Source: a virus. From it: DNA of 37,078 nt. Positions 1-10,026 of the stretch are shown one piece after another. The stretch lies in the IMG/VR virus record IMGVR_UViG_3300020424_000010, positions 1-37,078 of that record; one strand, 5' to 3'. Numbering within the stretch: the stretch's first letter is position 1; each line of letters opens with the position of its first letter. Below the pieces are notes generated by a model. The model was not told the DNA's origin. It did not search any database and worked only from the letters and a program-made list of their open reading frames with translations. Position numbers and translations under genes: made by a program.

Positions 1-216
1 TATTGATATTGTTCCAGTATCACCAGATATATCTACATCAAGTGCAGACACAGCAGTATTCAATGCAGTAACAGCTTCTATGACATCAGTTGCTGATGCA
101 ATAGTTCCAGATGCACTAGTGATACTTGCAATATCACCAACATCACTTGCAAGTTCATTGAACTCAGTTCTAAACTGTTCAAATGTATTTGAGGGTACTA
201 CACTTCTATCAGCCAT
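1..216 (-). CDS. Virion structural / fibre-like protein, N-terminal part (runs off left edge)
   Basis: The first 72 codons of a minus-strand gene are visible, starting at the ATG at 214-216 with MADRSVVPSNTFEQFRTEFN and then an Ala/Ser/Thr/Ile-rich stretch that is still open at base 1. The composition and the position directly after the DUF4815-type gene and its small partner suggest another tail or fibre component. The start overlaps the stop of the upstream 76-aa gene by 8 nt, so translation is probably coupled. The function is not recognisable from this fragment. Confidence 0.6.
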   Translation of the reverse strand, partial: MADRSVVPSNTFEQFRTEFNELASDVGDIASITSASGTIASATDVIEAVTALNTAVSALDVDISGDTGTISI

Positions 217-439
217 CTTTTTCCACCAACTTTACTAGTAAACTTTTAATCTCATGCATCTCAGATTTTAAAGTATTTATTTCCCTTGTTGCATCTCTTA
301 ATTCATCTCTTTGTGCAATAAACATTTTTTTTCTATGTATTGCAGCTTGATATGCAGTTCTATTTGTATTGATTACTGCTTTAGAGTGCATATCTCTTAC
401 CAAGTCATGATTCTCTTTTACTTTTCTATATTCATTCAT
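209..439 (-). CDS. Small coiled-coil protein of the tail block, function unknown
   Basis: A 76-aa charged protein. Residues about 40-74 form a heptad-like helix (RDATREINTLKSEMHEIKSL) that should make a short coiled coil. It has no signal or membrane segment. The ATG overlaps the stop of the 2,250-aa gene by one base (TAATG) and its own stop overlaps the next start, so it is coupled between two structural genes. It may be a small virion or assembly partner, but that is inference from position only. Confidence 0.65.
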   Translation of the reverse strand: MNEYRKVKENHDLVRDMHSKAVINTNRTAYQAAIHRKKMFIAQRDELRDATREINTLKSEMHEIKSLLVKLVEKDG

Positions 440-3400
440 TATGTTGCTAATGCGATAGCTCGCAAATCCTTTAGTCTTGGTGGTTCAGAACTATTTGTTC
501 CTTGCATACGAATCTTAATTGAAAATGCAATAAACTCATCTAAATCATTTGCAGTAAATTCATATTCTTTAAAGTCATCAAGTGTAGATGATGGAGTTAC
601 AGTATTATCTGATTCACCAGCAGTATTGAAAAAGTTATAACCTAATTCATCAAAATCAGATGCATCATCAGAACGAAGTATCTTATACATAAGTTGAACA
701 TCTGCACTTGCAAGACGATTTATATCTACTATTACTTTTAATCCAGAGGCAGGATTATCTAATGAAACTTTTCTTGTAACGTAGATTGCTTCATTACTAT
801 CACCACTTGATGCCTCTGCACCAACAAAGTCAGTTGTTGGAAAAACATCTGAACTACTATCAATATTATTTAATCTATTTGTAAATGCAATTACAGACTT
901 TCTATCTAAATCAATAATAGGTGATAAAGATGGTATAGTAGATGATAGACTTACATCTAAGAAAAATGATTTACTTCCACTAATCTCATTAGTTTCATTT
1001 ATTGGACTTGCAATTATCTTTGGATTATCAAAGAAAAAGTTTTCGTTCAATGCTATAGTTTTTGCATTTGTTGTAGCTTGTAATGCGAAAGATGTTTCTG
1101 AACCAGACGGTGATGTTCCAGTAGTTGTTCTTATCTTACTGGTAACTAATGTGTCTGGAAATTCTACTGTTGGTAAAAATACATCACCACCATCCATCTG
1201 TGCATTTTCAGTTGCAACGACAGCGTTACCACCTTGGTTTGATGAAGCATTTGCATTTGTAGTTGTTGTTATAACATAGTTATCAATACCTATATTTGAC
1301 AATGATGTATGAGTTGTATTAATCTCAGTCAAAGGTATTTTATTAATTTGATAAAGTTCTACAGTAGCACCATTTGCGTGTGCAGCTGCACTCGTTCCAT
1401 CTTGAGCTCTTGTCAAGTTATTAATATTATTACTTGATAGTGTACCAAATAAAATCTCATTGTCAATCTTTACATAACATCTTGATGAGTCATTACTTGC
1501 TTCAAATCCAGTCGCAGAGGTTAATGTTAGATTTATACCAGCTGCGTTTGTTATTGCACCATTAAGTGTTGTTGATATACCAGACTTTGCACCACTAATA
1601 GTAACATTATTATTTGAAGAATACATATGATGGTCACTATGTGTAATTTGTACAGTATTTGTACCACTAATTGTTCTTACTGGGTCAACACCCAAAGTTT
1701 TTGAAGGTACGATACCATTAGTTAATGTTAATGTACCAGTAGAACCAGTATTAAATTCTGCACGATATAAAGTAAATTTTAAATCCTCATATTGATAAGA
1801 ATTCCAAGTCGTATTATTTTGTGATTTAAATAATACACCAAGATGAGGTTGTTTTGAAACCATTCTTGTTCCACCAATATCTATCTCACCCATTCTTGAA
1901 ATCCATGCAAAATAACTTTCACATTGAGTAAATAATACCATAGAGGTTTCTACACCATCTTTAATATAAACTGGTGAGTCAAATCTAAATGTTGTCGGTA
2001 CACTTGCATCAGCAGATAAATTAACATTACTGATTTTTTTACCAGATGAATTTTGGTCACTCCTTGCTGGAGTAGCAACAGTTAATTCAGTATCAGATGT
2101 AATTGCAGTAACAGTTGTAACAAGTGCGTTTGCATCATATCCCTCTTGATTAGGTATACCAGAAGTTTGAGTTCCAGCTTCACTAATTGTGATTGTATCA
2201 CCTACACGAAGATTATGTTTACCAGTTAAGAAATCTGTATTAGTTCCAGTAACAGTAGTTGAATTTGCATTTATAGAAACTGTACCATCCATATATGGAT
2301 TTAAATGTTTACCAGCAAATGGTAATTGTTTGATGGTTGGAAATCCATTTACAACTTCTCTTAATTGAGCAAGTACTGGTATAATTGCATCTTTTCTTTG
2401 AAAGAATACATCCATTTTTGTAATAAATTCACCACCTATAGTTTCAAGTGTAAATGTTTGTGCAAGTGGGTCATTAGAACCATCACCAGTATTATCATCA
2501 CCACCATCATCATTACTACTAAAGTCTGCAAGAACTCTTTGTCTTACTGCTGTAACATTTGATAATGTTCTATTTTGAGTAACATTAGTAACTTCTATCC
2601 TACCATTTCTTGTTGCAATAATTTCTTCTTGAACAGTTCTTAAAGTACCAGTTGATGAAAATAGTGCTTGTGCGAAAGTCTCTGGTTCTGGAACTGTTTC
2701 ATTAGTTGCAGAAGATGTAACTCTAAAAAGTCTTTCACCAGTTCTAAATTTAGGATTACCAGTTACATTTGGGTCTGGTAATTCAAACAATCCATCTATT
2801 CTACCATTACCGTCAGTAAATGTACTGGTTGCACCTTTTACATTTTGTTGGTGTCCAGTAACACCACTTGATGATGTTATGGTAACAAAACTTGTAATAT
2901 TTTGTTTATCAAAAAATGGATAAATTCTTGTATTTGGTTTCATACCAGTTATAGTAAATGTAATATTTTTAGCTCTCATGAAAGGTATGAGTGCAGTTGA
3001 ACGAATTTTATCACCTAATGACTCTCTATCAATCTGTGCAACAACTCTTGTATTTACACCTTGCCTTCTTTGCCTTCTAGTATTTGTAGTAACTGTTCTT
3101 TCAATTAGTTGTTGACCAGTATTAACTTGATTTCTTCTAGTTGAAGAACCAGACCATTGAGTTTGCCATGCGTTCCAGATAGTTCCCATTGCATTTCCGA
3201 CTTGTGCAACTAATTGGTCAAAGTTACCTTCTTGATTTATTATTAAATCTGGTAGTCTATTTACTTCAAACCACTCATCTCCAGATGGGTCAAGAACACA
3301 AACACCAGCCCATGAGAATGTCAATACTGGATTAAGATTTTCAACTCTCGTTGCATATGGTTGTTGTACTGTTACAACATCTGTATAAGGTAATGTAACT

Positions 3401-6400
3401 AAATCACCAGTCTTTTGATATCCATCTGTAGTTCTTTCGGTATCAGTAGTATTTTGTTCAATAAGGTCAATACCTTTCATGAAATACTTTGGTCTTAATT
3501 CTTTCTCTTCATAATCTATAGAGTTTCTGTAATCTTCATTTTTAACATCACCGACTGAATGACCAGTAAAATTATCTACTACAAATCCAGACTTAAATCT
3601 ATCAAGACCATTTTCGTCTTGTATTTGAAAAGACTGTGCTTCTTTTTCTAACAGATTTAAAACTGTATAATATTCTACTGTATTAATTCTTCTTTCAAGG
3701 TCACCAATATCTGACATTGTATATCTACGATTATTAGATTTTTCAAAAACAACATCATTAATATCTAACACATAAGCAGGACTTTGTATTTCTGCAAGTA
3801 ACATCGCCTTTTCAATTGGTTTTGGTCTTTCTGGATTTTCTGCATCTGCACCATTAATGATTTTAAAATCTCCATTTTCGACTAAGAAAATAGAATCTTT
3901 TCTACCTAAGAAAAAATCAAAATCATATTGAAAATTAGAATTATCTTTTGGAATATTAATCGTAGATGAACCAGTTCCAGTAAACTTTCTATTTTCAAAG
4001 TCAAATGAAAATCCATTAACTTGATGTGCAGTCTGACCTTGAATAGATGTAGTTGATGTCGTTGCATCTTTTACTCTTGGTCTAAAGTCAATACTATCTC
4101 TTAAATCAAACTCACCAGATGGTTCTCTAACTTCTGGGTCAACTCTAGTTGCAGTATAAACTGGTATCTCTTTATAGTCTACTGCACTATAGGAATCTAC
4201 TGTGAAGAAATCACCAGTACCATGTTCAAAATAATCCACGACAACAAGTAATTTTCCAACTGGAACTGGTTTTCCAGCTTTTCTAATTATTCTTGCAATA
4301 TCATAAAAGTTATCTCTTTGACCAGTATCTAAAGTAAATCTATCCGTAATATTTTTTGAACCAGCAGTAAATGTTCCTAGAGTTGCAGTTGCAGCTGATG
4401 ATGCACCAGTTATAGTTTCATTTGCAGTAAAATCTTTATTATTAGTTGTAATAAAAGTTATAGGACTTGTTGGATTGACTATTGTTGCAGTTGCACCACT
4501 TGTACCACCAGTAATCTTTTCACCTTTTGTAAATGTACCACTAATACCAGTCAGACTAAATTGAGGTAAGACTGGATTAGTTCCAGTATCTTCAGAGTCA
4601 AATACTCCGTGTAACTTAAATGCATCTGCACGACCAATTGAAATTTCTTTATGTTGAGATGCAGTTCCTACCTCTGCACCAGCAGAAGCGTTTGCATCCA
4701 CAAGAACAATATGTGCAGCTTGTTTTGTTTTAGTTTTTTCGTTTGTAGATGTTCTTGTAAGAGTTGCAGTAACTTTTACTTTTGCACCGTTACCAAAAAC
4801 AGCTGCGTTTGTTATTGATAATGAATTAGTTCCTACCCCAACAAATCCAGTAGTAGTCGTTGCACTTAAATTAATAGTATCACCAGCAGGAGCATTAGTA
4901 CTACTACCACCAATCGCAGAACCAGCAGTTAGTTTTGTAATAATGTAATCTGTATTTGATTTTGCAGAAAAACTTTCATTTGCACTTGCAGTCAAATTGA
5001 TAACACCACCAGAGGTTGTTGTGGTAACAAACTGCCTTCTAAATGTTATAGTTGAGTCTGAAACTCCGTTATTGATATCAGTCTTTAAAGTTTTAATTCT
5101 TTTCTTTCTTAGTTTTCTAAGAAGTAAATTCTTTTGTTGGTCACGAAGTTGATTTCTTTTTCTTATGATTGGAACAGTTGTAACAGCAGTTGCAGAATTA
5201 CTTGCAAGAACTATCGTAGTATCATTTGTTATTGTGTTAACTTTTGCAGTTAAGTCTGCACCACCAGCACCAGCACCAGAAACAGTAACAAAATCCCCTA
5301 CTTTTAAATCTGTAACAAATGAAGTTCCAAATCCAGTTACGTTTGCATTTGAACCATTCATGGTTACAGAACCATTAAGAGTAGTAGATTGGTCTAATAC
5401 TGCATCAGCAGTAAAATCAGCAGTAGTATTTGGTGAGTCCATAAAGAAAGCTTTTACATCAGTAAAGTTTCTTAAAGTAATTCCATTTATTGTTAAATCT
5501 GTATTACTTGAATTTTCAATTATTTGGTCTGCAACATTTGAACTGGTTGATATAAGTTTTTCACCGACTACAAAATTACCAACAACATTTATTACTTCAA
5601 GATTTGTTGATGAAGAACTTTTTAGAAATGCAGTTGCACCAGATGTAGCACCAGTAATTTTTGCACCATTGACTGCACCACCAGCGTTACTACTTGCTGG
5701 TGTTCCAGATAAAGATAACTTTGTAAACATTCTTATATCAAAAAGATATAAATTAAATTGAGATGTAGTTACAGATGCACTTGCTAATGCATTTACACCA
5801 GCACCATCATTTCCAGATGCGTGTTCAAATGCACGAATCCTTGCAACACCAATTAAGTCACTCATAGTCTGACCTCTAGTAGTAGTTTTAGTACCGTGAA
5901 GTTCTACTTCTCTATATGGTTCTTCTACCTCACCAGATATAAATGGTGTTAAGTCTGGACTTCCAAAACATTTTTCTACACGAACAAAGTTACCAACCTC
6001 TATACCAGTAATTGCTTCATTGAAGTTTTCAGTATTTCTTGGTTTCTTAATATCAATAAATGTAGGAGTCAAAGTTTCAACTTCATATCCACGAACATAT
6101 GCCTTGCCTGGACTTATTTGAACTGTCATAAAATCTTCTGAAGCAGTATTACCACTATCAGTTGTACTTCCAGATGAATATACTCCATTATTAATACCAT
6201 CATCAAGAGTTTCTTTGAACTCAATATCAAAAGGTCTTACAGTATAGTTTCCAGACTCATCAAAAGTTCTTCTCGCAAGATTATCTTGAAATATACTATA
6301 CTCAGTTTTATCAACAATACTATTAATTCTACCATTACTTAAATTTAAAAGTTCAATAAAGTTTTCATCTGCTGAAGAACCAAGTGGTAGTTTTGAAAGT

Positions 6401-7191
6401 GTCAATGTAGTTTTAAGTCTATGAGCACCTTTTGCATTTACGTTTGAAGTTCCAGTTGCGTTATCAAGTAGTGTAGTATCGTTCTCTGGAGTTTCTAAAA
6501 TTTCTCCGACTGTCAATCCAACTCTATAAGATGGAGTATTAGTATACTTGTCTAGAATAATTCTTTGTTCTTCTACCTTTACAAACTGACCTCGAACAAA
6601 ATATATTCCCTCTTCAATCTTTGCTGATGAACCAATTGCAGTTGCATTTGATGTAAGTAAAGTTGAAGTATTAGTACCAGCACTTTCTGAATTTATAACT
6701 GCATCTGCGGCTAAACTTTCACCGTCAACAAATCTCAATGTCGTACCAGCAGTTGATGCACCAGTACTTGCAGTTGCGTTTGCAGTACTTGTTGCAGTAG
6801 TTAAATAATTTACATAAAGAGTTGGTGCATCAGTTGAAGTTGCAGCTTCAACTGCGATTACCCTTGCAGTAATACCACTAATAGAACCAGTAATAATTTT
6901 TCCAACATAAGACGATAGATATGTTGATATTGCGTTTCCACTAAATGTTGCTTGTAATTTTACTGCATAATATTTGTTGGTAGTAGATATCTGTCCAGGC
7001 ACGACCATTGAACCTTCTTTGAAGAAGTGTCTACCATTTCTCTCTACTTGGTTTTGTAAAATAGATTGTAAAGTTGTTAACTCTCGTGCTTGAACAGCAA
7101 AGCCTGGTCTAAACAGAACTCTATTAAATTTATCATTTGGGTCAAAATCGTCATAATATGGAGCGACATTTAAATCGGTCTTTTGAGGCAT
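439..7191 (-). CDS. Giant tail/baseplate structural protein with DUF4815-type N-terminus
   Basis: A 2,250-aa protein, the largest in the window. The first 80 residues (PYYDDFDPNDKFNRVLF, then FAVQARELTTLQSILQNQVE) match the DUF4815-type head that I recall at the start of long structural proteins in marine T4-like phages. The rest is Thr/Ser/Ala/Asn-rich beta-type sequence. It carries repeated motifs of the form FxxGExIxGxxSxAxAxI, near residues 96-113, 538-555, 885-903 and 917-935. No enzyme motif is seen. It follows gp8 by 3 nt and lacks a strong Shine-Dalgarno, so it may depend on translation from gp8. It is probably a long baseplate-attached fibre or the functional replacement for T4 gp9-gp12 type proteins; that role is inference. 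Confidence 0.8.
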   Translation of the reverse strand: MPQKTDLNVAPYYDDFDPNDKFNRVLFRPGFAVQARELTTLQSILQNQVERNGRHFFKEGSMVVPGQISTTNKYYAVKLQATFSGNAISTYLSSYVGKIITGSISGITARVIAVEAATSTDAPTLYVNYLTTATSTANATASTGASTAGTTLRFVDGESLAADAVINSESAGTNTSTLLTSNATAIGSSAKIEEGIYFVRGQFVKVEEQRIILDKYTNTPSYRVGLTVGEILETPENDTTLLDNATGTSNVNAKGAHRLKTTLTLSKLPLGSSADENFIELLNLSNGRINSIVDKTEYSIFQDNLARRTFDESGNYTVRPFDIEFKETLDDGINNGVYSSGSTTDSGNTASEDFMTVQISPGKAYVRGYEVETLTPTFIDIKKPRNTENFNEAITGIEVGNFVRVEKCFGSPDLTPFISGEVEEPYREVELHGTKTTTRGQTMSDLIGVARIRAFEHASGNDGAGVNALASASVTTSQFNLYLFDIRMFTKLSLSGTPASSNAGGAVNGAKITGATSGATAFLKSSSSTNLEVINVVGNFVVGEKLISTSSNVADQIIENSSNTDLTINGITLRNFTDVKAFFMDSPNTTADFTADAVLDQSTTLNGSVTMNGSNANVTGFGTSFVTDLKVGDFVTVSGAGAGGADLTAKVNTITNDTTIVLASNSATAVTTVPIIRKRNQLRDQQKNLLLRKLRKKRIKTLKTDINNGVSDSTITFRRQFVTTTTSGGVINLTASANESFSAKSNTDYIITKLTAGSAIGGSSTNAPAGDTINLSATTTTGFVGVGTNSLSITNAAVFGNGAKVKVTATLTRTSTNEKTKTKQAAHIVLVDANASAGAEVGTASQHKEISIGRADAFKLHGVFDSEDTGTNPVLPQFSLTGISGTFTKGEKITGGTSGATATIVNPTSPITFITTNNKDFTANETITGASSAATATLGTFTAGSKNITDRFTLDTGQRDNFYDIARIIRKAGKPVPVGKLLVVVDYFEHGTGDFFTVDSYSAVDYKEIPVYTATRVDPEVREPSGEFDLRDSIDFRPRVKDATTSTTSIQGQTAHQVNGFSFDFENRKFTGTGSSTINIPKDNSNFQYDFDFFLGRKDSIFLVENGDFKIINGADAENPERPKPIEKAMLLAEIQSPAYVLDINDVVFEKSNNRRYTMSDIGDLERRINTVEYYTVLNLLEKEAQSFQIQDENGLDRFKSGFVVDNFTGHSVGDVKNEDYRNSIDYEEKELRPKYFMKGIDLIEQNTTDTERTTDGYQKTGDLVTLPYTDVVTVQQPYATRVENLNPVLTFSWAGVCVLDPSGDEWFEVNRLPDLIINQEGNFDQLVAQVGNAMGTIWNAWQTQWSGSSTRRNQVNTGQQLIERTVTTNTRRQRRQGVNTRVVAQIDRESLGDKIRSTALIPFMRAKNITFTITGMKPNTRIYPFFDKQNITSFVTITSSSGVTGHQQNVKGATSTFTDGNGRIDGLFELPDPNVTGNPKFRTGERLFRVTSSATNETVPEPETFAQALFSSTGTLRTVQEEIIATRNGRIEVTNVTQNRTLSNVTAVRQRVLADFSSNDDGGDDNTGDGSNDPLAQTFTLETIGGEFITKMDVFFQRKDAIIPVLAQLREVVNGFPTIKQLPFAGKHLNPYMDGTVSINANSTTVTGTNTDFLTGKHNLRVGDTITISEAGTQTSGIPNQEGYDANALVTTVTAITSDTELTVATPARSDQNSSGKKISNVNLSADASVPTTFRFDSPVYIKDGVETSMVLFTQCESYFAWISRMGEIDIGGTRMVSKQPHLGVLFKSQNNTTWNSYQYEDLKFTLYRAEFNTGSTGTLTLTNGIVPSKTLGVDPVRTISGTNTVQITHSDHHMYSSNNNVTISGAKSGISTTLNGAITNAAGINLTLTSATGFEASNDSSRCYVKIDNEILFGTLSSNNINNLTRAQDGTSAAAHANGATVELYQINKIPLTEINTTHTSLSNIGIDNYVITTTTNANASSNQGGNAVVATENAQMDGGDVFLPTVEFPDTLVTSKIRTTTGTSPSGSETSFALQATTNAKTIALNENFFFDNPKIIASPINETNEISGSKSFFLDVSLSSTIPSLSPIIDLDRKSVIAFTNRLNNIDSSSDVFPTTDFVGAEASSGDSNEAIYVTRKVSLDNPASGLKVIVDINRLASADVQLMYKILRSDDASDFDELGYNFFNTAGESDNTVTPSSTLDDFKEYEFTANDLDEFIAFSIKIRMQGTNSSEPPRLKDLRAIALAT

Positions 7192-7194
7192 ATC

Positions 7195-8694
7195 TTAAAA
7201 TTCCACTACAATTTTTATATCTTCAGTTTGGTCAGATGCTCTTGATATTACTCTTCTGTTTTCTACATAAAGTATCTCACCAGTATCAGCATCAAATTCT
7301 GGTGTTGCATATCCACTTGCAAACACAACATTATTGACTGTTTGACTTGCAGTATCTATACTATAACTTGCAGTTGATGTACCACCAGTTATTGCATTAT
7401 TTCCAGAGAACGCAGTAAGATTACTATTTGCATCTAAACCATATGTTGCGTAACCCTCTTGACAATAATATAATATTTTATTTGTTGCATCCCATTCTAC
7501 AACTCTTCCTCTTGCACCAGTTGTTGCTTGAGTGATTTGTTCATCTACTTGATAGTTTGTTGTTATAGTTCCAGTAATCTTTACTGCTTTTGTTAATCTT
7601 GCAGTAGACGCTGTAAACGCACTACCACTTGCAGTTGGATTTTTAACAATACCTACTCTTCTAAAATCGTTAACTTGAGTTACATCTGCATCTGCTGGTT
7701 CAAACTTTCCTTGAACCATAACAAAATGTCCACCTAGTTCTTCTATATCATCATCACCATGTCCACCTAATGGTGCAATTATTGGTGTGATTGAACCAGC
7801 TGTTGCAGAATTCCATTGAGTAAGAGTTGCACCAGAGATTGCAGAGGATAATCCAGCATCTGTAAATATACCACCAGATGCAAGACTTATTGATGCAAAA
7901 CTATATCCACTACCAGCTGCGTGAAGATAAGTGTTTGTTGCATTGTTTGAACCAAAAACTGTAATTTGTCCACCACTAACAACAAGAGCAACAACACCAC
8001 CAGTACCATCACCTCTAACAGATGTATAAAAAGTTCCATTAGGATAACCAGAACCAGTATTTGTTACCATAACAACATCTATTCCACGATTATTAGATTC
8101 ATTTGAATTTACTTTAACAGGCATAAAGTCAGTTGTCAAGAAGTTTTGTACCTCTGAAGTTGTCAACTGATACATAAATTTTAAGTAATAATTACTATCA
8201 TGCCAGAAAGGTGCGTTACCAGTTGATGTTGGTTCACTTCCAGATATGTTTGTTGCACCATCTTGTGCTGGGTCACCATTGTAAAGAACTTTATAAACTT
8301 TATTTTCAGATGTTTTAAAATAATATGTAGAGTCAAATAAATTTGTTGCACCACTTGAACTTGATGTTTTTGTTGGATAAGCACCAGAGGTTTGTGTTCC
8401 AGCAATATCATGTCTATACATATCAAATGATGCAGAAGTAGAATAATCTCTTCTTGGTATAACCATTTTAATATTTGAAGCACCTACTAGTTTTGCAGCT
8501 AACATATCATCAAAGTAAAGTGATTCTGGTTGTACAGAATCTACTGGAACTGGTGGAACACTATCTGAAGTTGCACCCTCTGAAGTCCAAGGTTGTGATT
8601 TACCTATGAACACATAATACTTACTTGCAGTTAGGTCTGCAAAAAACAAGTCTGCATTTGACTGTCTAAATTTTTCCGTGATTATTGCGGCCAT
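7195..8694 (-). CDS. 8: Baseplate wedge protein gp8
   Basis: A 499-aa protein that keeps the diagnostic spacing of T4 gp8. It has FIGKSQPW (T4: FGRSEPW) near residue 30, VPPVPVDSV near residue 50 (T4: PPYPTDSV), and MVIPRRDY near residue 77 (T4: AVIPRRDW). gp8 is a dimeric component of the baseplate wedge that interacts with gp10, gp7 and gp6. It is longer than T4 gp8 (about 334 aa). The extra length is in beta-rich Thr/Gly/Ser sequence and includes a YQVDEQITQATTGARGRV repeat near residue 380 like those in its neighbours. The Shine-Dalgarno AGGAAA lies 6 nt before the ATG, and an exact late-promoter motif lies 19 nt upstream. Confidence 0.88.
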   Translation of the reverse strand: MAAIITEKFRQSNADLFFADLTASKYYVFIGKSQPWTSEGATSDSVPPVPVDSVQPESLYFDDMLAAKLVGASNIKMVIPRRDYSTSASFDMYRHDIAGTQTSGAYPTKTSSSSGATNLFDSTYYFKTSENKVYKVLYNGDPAQDGATNISGSEPTSTGNAPFWHDSNYYLKFMYQLTTSEVQNFLTTDFMPVKVNSNESNNRGIDVVMVTNTGSGYPNGTFYTSVRGDGTGGVVALVVSGGQITVFGSNNATNTYLHAAGSGYSFASISLASGGIFTDAGLSSAISGATLTQWNSATAGSITPIIAPLGGHGDDDIEELGGHFVMVQGKFEPADADVTQVNDFRRVGIVKNPTASGSAFTASTARLTKAVKITGTITTNYQVDEQITQATTGARGRVVEWDATNKILYYCQEGYATYGLDANSNLTAFSGNNAITGGTSTASYSIDTASQTVNNVVFASGYATPEFDADTGEILYVENRRVISRASDQTEDIKIVVEF

Positions 8695-8711
8695 GATGTT
8701 TTCCTATATTT

Positions 8712-9080
8712 TTATTTATATGGTGATGTACCAAGCATATTTTCATTCCATGTCTTTTTTAACTCATCTATATCTTTTGCAGAGTCAATCTTTGTATCTG
8801 CTGGTAAATCTCTTAGTACTTTTTTCTTATCTGCAATCTCTTTTGCTTTTGCAGTATTACCATCTTCTAATGCTCTCATATAATTAACATCTTCTAATTC
8901 TAGAAGTGGTTTTCTAACCTCACGAATTTTATCTTTAAATAAAGTTTTAGCAGTTGCTAAATCTTCAGAAATCACATCACCATTGATAACCCATGCGTTA
9001 CGAAAATGTCTAAACTGAGGTGTTTTTGCAATAGAACTATCAATGGTCTTTCCATTTTTATCTTGTATATAAGTAGTCAT
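8712..9080 (-). CDS. Tail-assembly-chaperone-like protein (Phage_tail_APC type)
   Basis: A 122-aa protein starting after GGAGAAAAAT. The C-terminal half has the pattern KPLLELEDVNYMRALEDG then KKKVLRDLPADT and a final LKKTWNENMLG. This resembles the small tail/fibre assembly chaperones of the Phage_tail_APC type, whose hallmark is a 'DW..L' segment followed by 'LRDLP'. The N-terminal part, TPQFRHFRNAWVINGDV, resembles the C-terminus of the next gene upstream (TWRNAWKISEDV). Its position downstream of the short adhesin genes fits a chaperone for fibre assembly. The family call rests on motif memory. Confidence 0.5.
   Translation of the reverse strand: MTTYIQDKNGKTIDSSIAKTPQFRHFRNAWVINGDVISEDLATAKTLFKDKIREVRKPLLELEDVNYMRALEDGNTAKAKEIADKKKVLRDLPADTKIDSAKDIDELKKTWNENMLGTSPYK
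8713..8720 (-). promoter_or_regulatory. T4-type late promoter (TATAAATA) for gp8
   Basis: On the minus strand the octamer reads TATAAATA, the exact T4 late-promoter -10 element. It overlaps the stop codon of the upstream gene and lies 18 nt before the gp8 start. This leaves room for a short leader containing AGGAAA. T4-type late promoters need no -35 element. Confidence 0.7.
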
Positions 9081-9089
9081 ATTTTTCTC

Positions 9090-9572
9090 CTATGCGACCA
9101 TTTCTACTTTGACATCTTCAGATATTTTCCATGCATTTCTCCATGTTCTTTCTGAAGGTAATTGATTCTTTTTACATATAATCATTCTAGGTTTATTACC
9201 TTTGTTCCAATTTCTCCAAACTTTTTCTGGAATATCTTTTTGAATTAAATATTCTATAGCTTGTTCTTCAGTCATTGCATCAATAGGTTTTGTATTATGT
9301 AGTAAGTATCCCCTAGTATGTTTTTTAAAATCTGGTTTTGATTCATCTTTTTTGAGTTCCCAGTAAACTTCTACTGGTGGTAGTATTCCACCTTGTAATG
9401 CACACGCTAACCAGTTTGGGTCTGGTATAGTAATCTTTGCTGGTTCATCTGGTTTATCTACATCTTCCCAAACTATCCTATAATCTGTTTGAACACCGTC
9501 TAAGTTTTCTTTCGCCCAACACAATCTATCCCAAAGATGAGTTCCTTGAAACTCTGGTGTTTTTATTGTCAT
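9090..9572 (-). CDS. Conserved tail-region protein of unknown function, 160 aa
   Basis: A soluble 160-aa protein rich in Trp, Lys and Asp, quite unlike the Thr/Ala-rich fibres around it. The C-terminus (PSERTWRNAWKISEDV) resembles the N-terminal RNAW...DV motif of the next gene, so both may act on the same partner. It starts at an ATGA overlap with the preceding short adhesin, using the embedded GGAGAT as ribosome site. It may be a fibre-assembly factor; no domain is recognised. Confidence 0.6.
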   Translation of the reverse strand: MTIKTPEFQGTHLWDRLCWAKENLDGVQTDYRIVWEDVDKPDEPAKITIPDPNWLACALQGGILPPVEVYWELKKDESKPDFKKHTRGYLLHNTKPIDAMTEEQAIEYLIQKDIPEKVWRNWNKGNKPRMIICKKNQLPSERTWRNAWKISEDVKVEMVA

Positions 9573-9583
9573 GCTAAATCTCC
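9569..9583 (-). repeat. Gene-junction repeat, copy 1 (GGAGATTTAGCATGA)
   Basis: This 15-nt sequence is identical to 10012-10026. It encodes GDLA-stop, and contains the Shine-Dalgarno GGAGAT and the overlapping ATG of the following gene. Confidence 0.85.
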
Positions 9584-10015
9584 TGCTACATGATTTGTAA
9601 CTATACTACTATCTCCATTACCACTAACCGCTGCTGCTAATCTTATTTTCATTGTTGTTGTAGTGTTAGCATCAGAAAAAGCTATATTAATCTTTGCACC
9701 GTGGTCTACATCACCAGCACCACAAGTTTGAGAGTAGTTAGCATTAGCCATAGCAGTTTGCATTGTCATAGTGTAAACACCAGTTGCATTATCTGTAATG
9801 CTTGAACAATTAAAATTATCATCTATAGCGATAGTGCCTGTACCATTAAATCTAATCCAAGATTTTATTAATCCTTGTTGGACATTTGTCTGATTACTAC
9901 CCTCACCTCTAATTGTCAAAGAATTTGCAGAAGCACTCACTACTGGTGTATTACCAAGAGTTATGTTATTAGCTGCAGTAACCCCTTTAATTGTATCTGC
10001 TGATATTTGACTCAT
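9569..10015 (-). CDS. Short adhesin / fibre-tip-like protein (paralogue A)
   Basis: 148 aa. It opens with MSQISADTIKGVTAANNI, a short tag related to those of the next two genes upstream, followed by a beta-rich globular domain with ATGVYTMTMQTAMANANYSQ. This sequence type is common in phage fibre tips. It ends in GDLA, exactly like its 148-aa neighbour. The last 15 bases (GGAGATTTAGCATGA) encode the tail, the stop, the ribosome site and the next start. It is probably a virion receptor-contact protein. Confidence 0.65.
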   Translation of the reverse strand: MSQISADTIKGVTAANNITLGNTPVVSASANSLTIRGEGSNQTNVQQGLIKSWIRFNGTGTIAIDDNFNCSSITDNATGVYTMTMQTAMANANYSQTCGAGDVDHGAKINIAFSDANTTTTMKIRLAAAVSGNGDSSIVTNHVAGDLA

Positions 10016-10026
10016 GCTAAATCTCC
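10012..10026 (-). repeat. Gene-junction repeat, copy 2 (GGAGATTTAGCATGA)
   Basis: This is the second identical copy of the junction, ending the other 148-aa gene and starting the next. The two copies flank one complete adhesin gene and could serve as homology for module exchange or duplication. Confidence 0.85.

Noticed and set aside
5165-5761. 198-aa open frame on the plus strand inside the 2,250-aa gene
   Set aside because: It is an antisense shadow of repetitive Thr/Ala coding sequence, with no ribosome site and no recognisable domain. The minus-strand gene is clearly real.
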